Shown: piece after piece, positions 5,451-9,658 of the stretch
Position numbering within the stretch: position 1 is the stretch's first letter
How the letters are laid out: every line of letters starts with the position of its first letter
Notes under the pieces: generated by a model
What the model was told of the DNA's origin: nothing
The model's input: the letters and a program-made list of their open reading frames with translations, nothing else
Databases searched by the model: none
Position numbers and translations under genes: made by a program
Origin: an uncultured Bacilli bacterium
Lineage (GTDB): Bacteria; Bacillota_I; Bacilli_A; RF39; UBA660
Direction of reading: 5' to 3'
Assembly (NCBI GenBank): GCA_934101625.1
Contig: CAKORV010000032.1
Span: forward strand, 1-9,658
Length of the DNA stretch: 9,658 nt

Positions 5451-7496
5451 ATGAAAGAAATATTAAAAACAATAGGTAAATATAAATTACAAATCTTATG
5501 TATTTTAATACTTTTATTTGCGCAGGCATATACAGAATTAGAATTACCTAGTTATACTAGTAAAATAGTGGATACTGGTATACAAAGTGGAGGTATAGAA
5601 AGTATTGTACCTGAAGTATTAAGTGAAAAAGATTATAATTTAATAACTAATATGCTTGATAATAAAGAAAAGAATATTTTAGAAGATAGTTATGATTTAA
5701 TAGATGGAAAATATAAATTAATAAGAGAAAATAAAGATTTAGAGAGTATTTTATTGTATCCTATATCTATAGTGGCTAACATAGATAAATTTAATGGTGT
5801 ACCAACAAAAGAAGTGGTAAATTCATTAAAAGAACAATATGAAGGTAATGAGAGTTTCATTGAACAAAGTGATATAAACTATATAAAAAATACTTATAAA
5901 GAATTAGGTATAGATGTAGAAGAAAAACAAATGAATTATATATATTCTACAGGTGGAAAAATGCTAATTGTAGCATTAATATCTATGGGAGCAACAATAC
6001 TTAGTGTTTATTTATCTAGTAAATTATCTGCATTCATTGGTAAAGATTTAAGAAATAAAGTTATGAAGAAGATAATGACATTTGAAACTGAAGAATTAAA
6101 TAAATTTAGTACTAGTAGTTTAATAACAAGATGTACTAATGATATAGTACAAATACAAACTTTAATAATGATGTTATTTAGAATAATAATCTTTGCTCCA
6201 ATAATGGGAATAGGTGCGATTACTAAAGTAAGTGGTAGTCCTATATCTTGGGTTGTAATAGTATCTGTATGTGCGGTATTACTTCTTATGTTAGTGTTGT
6301 TCCTTGTAGTTGTACCTAAATTTAAAAAAATGCAAGATTTATTAGATAGAATGAACTTAGTATTTAAAGAAATTTTAGAAGGTATACCAGTAATAAGAGC
6401 ATTTGCTAATGAAAAATATGAAGAAAAAAGATTTGAAAAAGCTAATGATGATATAACTAAAAATGGTTTATTTATACATAAAGCTATGGCAATAATGGAA
6501 CCTACTTTAACACTTATGATGAATAGTGTAAGTATATTAATTGTATGGGTAAGTGCTAATAAAATAGATATGGGTACTATGCAAGTTGGTTCTATGATAG
6601 CGTTTATAACATATACTATGCAAATTATAATGTCATTTTTAATGGTATCTATGGTACTTATAATGCTTCCAAGAGCAACCATTTCTCTTAGAAGAGTTAG
6701 TGAAGTATTAAATACTGAATCTAAAATAAAAGATAAAGAAAAAACTTTAAAACTTGGAGAAAAGAATGAAGTAGAATTTAGAGATGTATACTTTAGATAT
6801 CCTGATGCTACAGAAGATGTACTAAGAAATATTAACTTTAAGGCGACTGAAGGAACAACTACAGCATTTATAGGTAGTACTGGTAGTGGTAAATCTACAT
6901 TAATTAATTTAATACCTAGATTCTATGATGTTACTAGTGGTGAAATTCTAGTAAATGGTAGAAATATAAAAGATGTTAAATTAAAAGATTTAAGAGAATT
7001 AATTGGATACGTTCCACAAAAAGGTAATTTATTTAGTGGTACTATATTATCTAATATAACATTTGGACTTAATAAACCTGATAGAGAAAAAGCACTTGCT
7101 TCAGCTAAAATAAGCCAAGCATTAGAATTTATTAATGAAGATAAAGATGGACTTGATAGAGAAATAAGTCAAGGTGGTACTAATGTAAGTGGTGGTCAAA
7201 GACAAAGACTATCTATTGCAAGAGCAATTTGTAAAGATCCTAAAATATATGTATTTGATGATTCATTTTCAGCACTAGACTATAAAACTGATGCAGAACT
7301 TAGAAAAGAACTAAATAAAATAACTAAAGATAAAATAGTATTTGTAGTGGCGCAAAGAATTAGTTCTGTAATGCATGCTGATAATATAATAGTTTTAGAT
7401 AATGGTGAAATAGTAGGAATGGGTACTCATGAAGAGTTACTTAAATCTTGTCCTATATATAAAGAAATAAAAATAAGTCAATTAGGAGGTGAATAA
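5451..7496 (+). CDS. ABC exporter half-transporter, degenerate-site subunit with large extracellular insertion
   Basis: 681 residues from the ATG at 5451, with GGGAGGAG at 5435-5442 upstream; this ribosome site rules out the in-frame TTG at 5433. It has an N-terminal six-helix membrane domain and a C-terminal nucleotide-binding domain. Between helix 1 (about 12-30) and helix 2 (about 170-190) lie some 130 mostly polar residues, about 100 more than usual, expected outside the membrane. ATPase motifs: Walker A GSTGSGKST (475-483), Q-loop VPQKG (521-525), signature VSGGQ (579-583) and Walker B VFDD (601-604). The catalytic Glu is Asp604 and the switch His is Gln635 (VVAQRIS). This degeneracy is typical of one half of heterodimeric exporters of the TM287/288, LmrCD and BmrCD class. 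The partner begins two bases after this stop codon. Drugs, lipids or peptides are possible cargo and none can be chosen from sequence. Confidence 0.88.
   Translation: MKEILKTIGKYKLQILCILILLFAQAYTELELPSYTSKIVDTGIQSGGIESIVPEVLSEKDYNLITNMLDNKEKNILEDSYDLIDGKYKLIRENKDLESILLYPISIVANIDKFNGVPTKEVVNSLKEQYEGNESFIEQSDINYIKNTYKELGIDVEEKQMNYIYSTGGKMLIVALISMGATILSVYLSSKLSAFIGKDLRNKVMKKIMTFETEELNKFSTSSLITRCTNDIVQIQTLIMMLFRIIIFAPIMGIGAITKVSGSPISWVVIVSVCAVLLLMLVLFLVVVPKFKKMQDLLDRMNLVFKEILEGIPVIRAFANEKYEEKRFEKANDDITKNGLFIHKAMAIMEPTLTLMMNSVSILIVWVSANKIDMGTMQVGSMIAFITYTMQIIMSFLMVSMVLIMLPRATISLRRVSEVLNTESKIKDKEKTLKLGEKNEVEFRDVYFRYPDATEDVLRNINFKATEGTTTAFIGSTGSGKSTLINLIPRFYDVTSGEILVNGRNIKDVKLKDLRELIGYVPQKGNLFSGTILSNITFGLNKPDREKALASAKISQALEFINEDKDGLDREISQGGTNVSGGQRQRLSIARAICKDPKIYVFDDSFSALDYKTDAELRKELNKITKDKIVFVVAQRISSVMHADNIIVLDNGEIVGMGTHEELLKSCPIYKEIKISQLGGE
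7484..7489 (+). promoter_or_regulatory. Shine-Dalgarno site deciding the second exporter start
   Basis: AGGAGG ends eight bases before the ATG at 7498 and lies within the last codons of the first exporter gene. It shows that ATG 7498, not the overlapping GTG at 7489, is the start, and that translation of the two subunits is probably coupled. Confidence 0.8.
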
Positions 7497-7497
7497 A

Positions 7498-9288
7498 ATG
7501 CCAAGACCACAAAATACAGATAAAGCAAAAGACTTTAAAGGTACAATGAAAACATTAATAAAAAGTTTAAAGCCTTACTATGTACATATAATAGTTATAA
7601 CAATATTATCAATATTAGGTACTTTATTCACTATAGTTGGACCTAAAATATTAGGTAATGCCACTACTGAATTATATAGTGGAATAATAAAAAAAATACA
7701 AGGGATAGGTGGAATAGATTTCACTAAATTACATAAAATACTTTTAACAATATTAATCCTTTATATAATAAGTGCATTATTCAATTATTTACAAGGTATT
7801 ATAATGGCAAAAATAAGTCAAAAATATGCCAAAGATTTAAGAAGTAAAGTAGATAAAAAAGTAAATAAATTACCACTTAAATACTTTGATAAAAAGACTC
7901 ATGGTGAAGTATTATCTTTAGTAACTAATGATATAGATACAATAAGTATGAATTTAAATAGAAGTGCTACTGAATTAATAACTTGTATAGTTATGGTAAT
8001 AGGGATACTTATAATGATGTTTTCTATTAACTTTACTATGACAATTGTTACTTTAGTAATACTACCAATATCTTTAATAATAACTAGTACCATAATGAAG
8101 AAGAGTCAACATCACTTTGTTAATCAACAAGATAGATTAGCTATTGTTAATGGTAAAGTAGAAGAAATGTTGAGTGGACAAAACATAATAAAATCATTTA
8201 ATGCAGAAAATAAAATGATGAAAGATTTTGAAGAAAGTACTAATGAGTTATGTGAATCAGCTTGGAAAAGTAATTTCCTAGGTGGACTTATGCATCCAAT
8301 TATGAAATTAGTTGGTAATTTAGGTTATGTAGTTGTTGCTATAATGGGTGGAATATATGTTATTGAAGGAAAAATAACAGTTGGTAATATACAATCATTC
8401 ATAACATATACTAAGAATTTTACTAATCCAATTGCAAATCTAGCAAGTATAATGACTGAATTACAAGGTATGGTCGCAGCTTGTGAAAGAGTATTTGAAT
8501 TTTTAAATGAAAAAGAAGAAGAACCTATTAAAAATAAAGTAGAACTTAAAAATGTAAGAGGAAATGTAGTATTTAAAAATGTTACTTTTGGATATGATGA
8601 TGATAAAATAATTATAAATAACTTTAGTATTCATGTTACCAGTGGTAAAAAGATAGCAATAGTGGGACCTACTGGAGCAGGTAAAACAACTTTAGTAAAA
8701 TTACTTATGAGATTCTATGACACCAATAGTGGTGAAATACTAGTTGATGGTGTTAACATAAAAAATGTTGATAGAGGAGAATTAAGAAAACAATTTGGTA
8801 TGGTACTTCAAGATACATGGCTATTTAGTGGTACAATAATGGAAAACTTAAGATATGGAAGATTAGACGCTACAGATAGGGAAGTAATAGATGCAGCAAA
8901 AATGGCACACGTACATCACTTTATTCAAACTTTACCCGACGGATATAACATGATTTTAAATGAAGATACAGACAACATAAGTGGTGGTCAAAAACAATTA
9001 CTTACTATCGCAAGAGCAATACTTGCTAATCCTAAAATACTAATACTTGATGAAGCAACCAGTAGTGTAGATACAAGAACAGAAATATTAATACAAAAAG
9101 CAATGGATGAACTAATGAAAAATAAAACATCATTCATTATTGCACATAGATTATCTACAATTAAAAATGCTGATTTAATACTTGTATTAAAAGATGGAGA
9201 TATTGTAGAAAAAGGTACTCATGATGAATTACTTAAAAAGAATGGATTCTATAGTACACTTTATAATAGTCAATTTGAAGAAATTTAA
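7498..9288 (+). CDS. ABC exporter half-transporter, canonical ATPase subunit
   Basis: 596 residues from the ATG at 7498. The membrane domain has about six helices (roughly 28-50, 80-100, 158-177, 180-198, 270-290, 300-320) with the usual short loop between helices 1 and 2. The ATPase domain is fully canonical: Walker A GPTGAGKT (390-397), Q-loop VLQDT (436-440), signature ISGGQ (494-498), Walker B ILILDE (514-519, catalytic Glu519), D-loop SSVD and switch His550 in IIAHRLS. Paired with the degenerate subunit just upstream, it should supply the active ATP site of a heterodimeric exporter in the cytoplasmic membrane. The gene follows its partner after one base and ends about eight bases before the next promoter, so the operon has two genes. 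No clear terminator directly follows; the hairpin at 9355-9446 may serve. Confidence 0.9.
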   Translation: MPRPQNTDKAKDFKGTMKTLIKSLKPYYVHIIVITILSILGTLFTIVGPKILGNATTELYSGIIKKIQGIGGIDFTKLHKILLTILILYIISALFNYLQGIIMAKISQKYAKDLRSKVDKKVNKLPLKYFDKKTHGEVLSLVTNDIDTISMNLNRSATELITCIVMVIGILIMMFSINFTMTIVTLVILPISLIITSTIMKKSQHHFVNQQDRLAIVNGKVEEMLSGQNIIKSFNAENKMMKDFEESTNELCESAWKSNFLGGLMHPIMKLVGNLGYVVVAIMGGIYVIEGKITVGNIQSFITYTKNFTNPIANLASIMTELQGMVAACERVFEFLNEKEEEPIKNKVELKNVRGNVVFKNVTFGYDDDKIIINNFSIHVTSGKKIAIVGPTGAGKTTLVKLLMRFYDTNSGEILVDGVNIKNVDRGELRKQFGMVLQDTWLFSGTIMENLRYGRLDATDREVIDAAKMAHVHHFIQTLPDGYNMILNEDTDNISGGQKQLLTIARAILANPKILILDEATSSVDTRTEILIQKAMDELMKNKTSFIIAHRLSTIKNADLILVLKDGDIVEKGTHDELLKKNGFYSTLYNSQFEEI

Positions 9289-9296
9289 GAAAGTAC

Positions 9297-9325
9297 TTGA
9301 ATAGAACTAATTAATTTGATAAAAT
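9297..9325 (+). promoter_or_regulatory. strong candidate promoter downstream of the exporter operon
   Basis: TTGAAT (9297-9302), a 17-base spacer and TAAAAT (9320-9325), preceded by TGA that makes an extended -10 (TGATAAAAT). The predicted start is near 9332, giving a leader that covers the mini-ORF and both hairpins before the surface-protein gene. Confidence 0.65.
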
Positions 9326-9354
9326 TAAAACATAAAATAAAAGAGGAGTAAGAC

Positions 9355-9446
9355 AAAACTATGAGAATATTGAAAAACTCAAACTGTAACAACAATTGTT
9401 TGTTATGTGGGGGGGGTAATTTATTAGTTATCTCTCATAGTTTTTT
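9355..9446 (+). other. long stem-loop with terminator-like 3' end, enclosing the mini-ORF start
   Basis: AAAACTATGAGA (9355-9366) and TCTCATAGTTTT (9433-9444) form a perfect 12-pair stem ending in a T6 run (9441-9446). The 66-base loop contains a second stem TGTAACAA (9385-9392) with TTGTTATG (9400-9407) and a G8 run at 9409-9416. The outer 5' arm includes the ATG at 9361, so pairing would hide the mini-ORF start while its ribosome site (AAGAGGAG, 9341-9348) stays free. It could be a terminator, an attenuator or a small mobile repeat. I do not recognise it as a known riboswitch. Confidence 0.6.
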
Positions 9447-9465
9447 CGTGAAATTAAATATATAG
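9361..9465 (+). CDS. 34-codon Cys-rich mini-ORF with CxxxCxxC motif (hypothetical)
   Basis: Starts with ATG at 9361 and ends with TAG at 9463-9465. The ribosome-site sequence AAGAGGAG (9341-9348) is about 12 bases upstream, somewhat far. The 34-residue peptide begins MRILKNSNCNNNCLLCGGG. Cys9, Cys13 and Cys16 have the exact CxxxCxxC spacing of radical SAM proteins, and the surrounding KNSNCNNNCLLCGG resembles the first strand and cluster loop of many of them. After the G8 run encoding GGG the likeness ends and the rest (NLLVISHSFFVKLNI) is ordinary. Removing or adding one G only leads to early stops. It may be a short peptide gene, a leader peptide controlling the downstream hairpins, or a remnant of a radical SAM gene. 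The promoter and the terminator at the ends fit the first two; coding is unproven. Confidence 0.35.
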   Translation: MRILKNSNCNNNCLLCGGGNLLVISHSFFVKLNI

Positions 9466-9487
9466 GCACAAGTCTATATATTTTTTT
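9456..9487 (+). terminator. intrinsic terminator/attenuator ahead of the surface-protein gene
   Basis: AAATATATAG (9456-9465) pairs perfectly with CTATATATTT (9474-9483) around the loop GCACAAGT, and the T run extends to 9487. The mini-ORF stop lies in its 5' arm. The ribosome site of the next gene begins directly after the T run, so if this hairpin forms it would either end the transcript just before that gene or sit at its 5' edge. Confidence 0.65.
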
Positions 9488-9500
9488 GGTGGTGAAAGAA

Positions 9501-9658
9501 ATGAAAAATAAAAAATATATTGTGTATTTGATAGTAAGTATATTAGTATTAACTATTGGAGTAAGTTATGCATACTTTAAAGCAAGAGTGAGTGGTGAAG
9601 GTAAAAGTATAAGTTTAAGAAGTAAAGGAATATATGTGTTATATTCGGGTGATGCAAC
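9501..9658 (+). CDS. secreted surface protein, TasA/camelysin-like N-terminus (partial)
   Basis: Only the first 52 codons are present; the gene runs off the window. The start at 9501 is preceded by GGTGGTGAAAG. The N-terminus is a signal peptide: basic MKNKK, a hydrophobic core (about 6-21, YIVYLIVSILVLTIGV), then SYAYFKARVSGEGKSI. The ...GVSYAYF.A.VSG... boundary is characteristic of TasA/camelysin-type fibre and surface proteins whose signal peptides are cut by a SipW-like peptidase. Residues after it are polar and extracellular. Nothing can be said of the rest. It lies directly behind two hairpins and downstream of the exporter operon; whether that exporter has anything to do with it is unknown, and the signal peptide suggests Sec export instead. 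Confidence 0.7.
   Translation, partial: MKNKKYIVYLIVSILVLTIGVSYAYFKARVSGEGKSISLRSKGIYVLYSGDA

Noticed and set aside
6008..6682. Long open frame on the minus strand inside the first exporter gene
   Set aside because: It is the mirror of a strongly supported ABC gene, has no ribosome site or recognisable motifs, and its hydrophobic composition follows from the complementary strand of membrane-helix and Lys/Asn-rich codons.
7489..7497. GTG start for the second exporter gene overlapping the first gene
   Set aside because: The GTG overlaps the end of the Shine-Dalgarno sequence itself; the ATG at 7498 has ideal spacing.
7899..8093. Short minus-strand open frame inside the second exporter gene
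   Set aside because: Antisense to conserved transporter sequence, Ile/Val-rich by complement, no start signals.
9332..9487. A known riboswitch or T-box in the leader
   Set aside because: I could not find a T-box TGGNACCGCG-type sequence or the conserved cores of the common purine, SAM, c-di-GMP, ZTP, Mn or guanidine classes. A covariance search would be decisive.
1..9658. Possible alternative genetic code with TGA read as Trp
   Set aside because: No complete gene here stops at TGA, which is suggestive, but no in-frame TGA is needed by any gene and Trp positions use TGG. With only about nine stop codons in AT-rich DNA, the absence of TGA is not informative.
1..9658. CRISPR array, insertion sequence or phage genes
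   Set aside because: No regularly spaced repeats, no transposase or integrase motifs and no phage structural proteins are present in any frame.

Overview
The window is AT-rich (roughly a quarter G+C by eye), uses the standard bacterial code, has strong Shine-Dalgarno sites and sigma-70-type promoters with 17-base spacers, and carries tRNA genes with an encoded CCA end. Together with its gene families this points to a low-GC Bacillota, most like the uncultured gut Bacilli/Mollicutes-related lineages. The species cannot be named from the sequence alone.

Layout. (1) Bases 1-3193, plus strand, tightly packed: the 3' end of acetate kinase (ackA), an NrnA-type DHH nanoRNase/pAp phosphatase, the ribosome-assembly GTPase YsxC/EngB, and a TTG-started fusion of an RlmN-like radical SAM module with a dCMP deaminase. 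A short hairpin terminator follows. (2) Bases 3218-3921: one prepilin-like secreted protein with its own near-consensus promoter and a terminator whose stem encodes the protein's last residues. (3) Bases 3942-4188, minus strand: tRNA-Ile(GAU) and tRNA-Glu(UUC) with a promoter and a terminator. (4) Bases 4227-5410, plus: a HemW-type radical SAM protein, ended by a hairpin whose 3' arm also holds a candidate -35 box for the next operon. (5) Bases 5401-9288, plus: a two-gene heterodimeric ABC exporter, with one degenerate half carrying a large extracellular insertion and one canonical half. (6) Bases 9297-9658, plus: a strong promoter, a structured leader with two terminator-like hairpins, a 34-codon Cys-rich mini-ORF carrying a CxxxCxxC motif and a G8 run, and the start of a secreted TasA/camelysin-like surface protein cut by the window edge.

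How the genes fit together. The first block joins acetate/ATP metabolism, RNA turnover, 50S assembly and pyrimidine deoxynucleotide supply (dCMP to dUMP). The rest is largely cell envelope: a prepilin, an exporter and a surface protein.

The two most unusual items are the radical SAM-dCMP deaminase fusion at 1805-3193 and the leader at 9297-9487. In the fusion, the RlmN-like half lacks the RlmN N-terminal domain and the methyl-carrying cysteine. The leader combines a mini-ORF with tandem hairpins ahead of a surface-protein gene.
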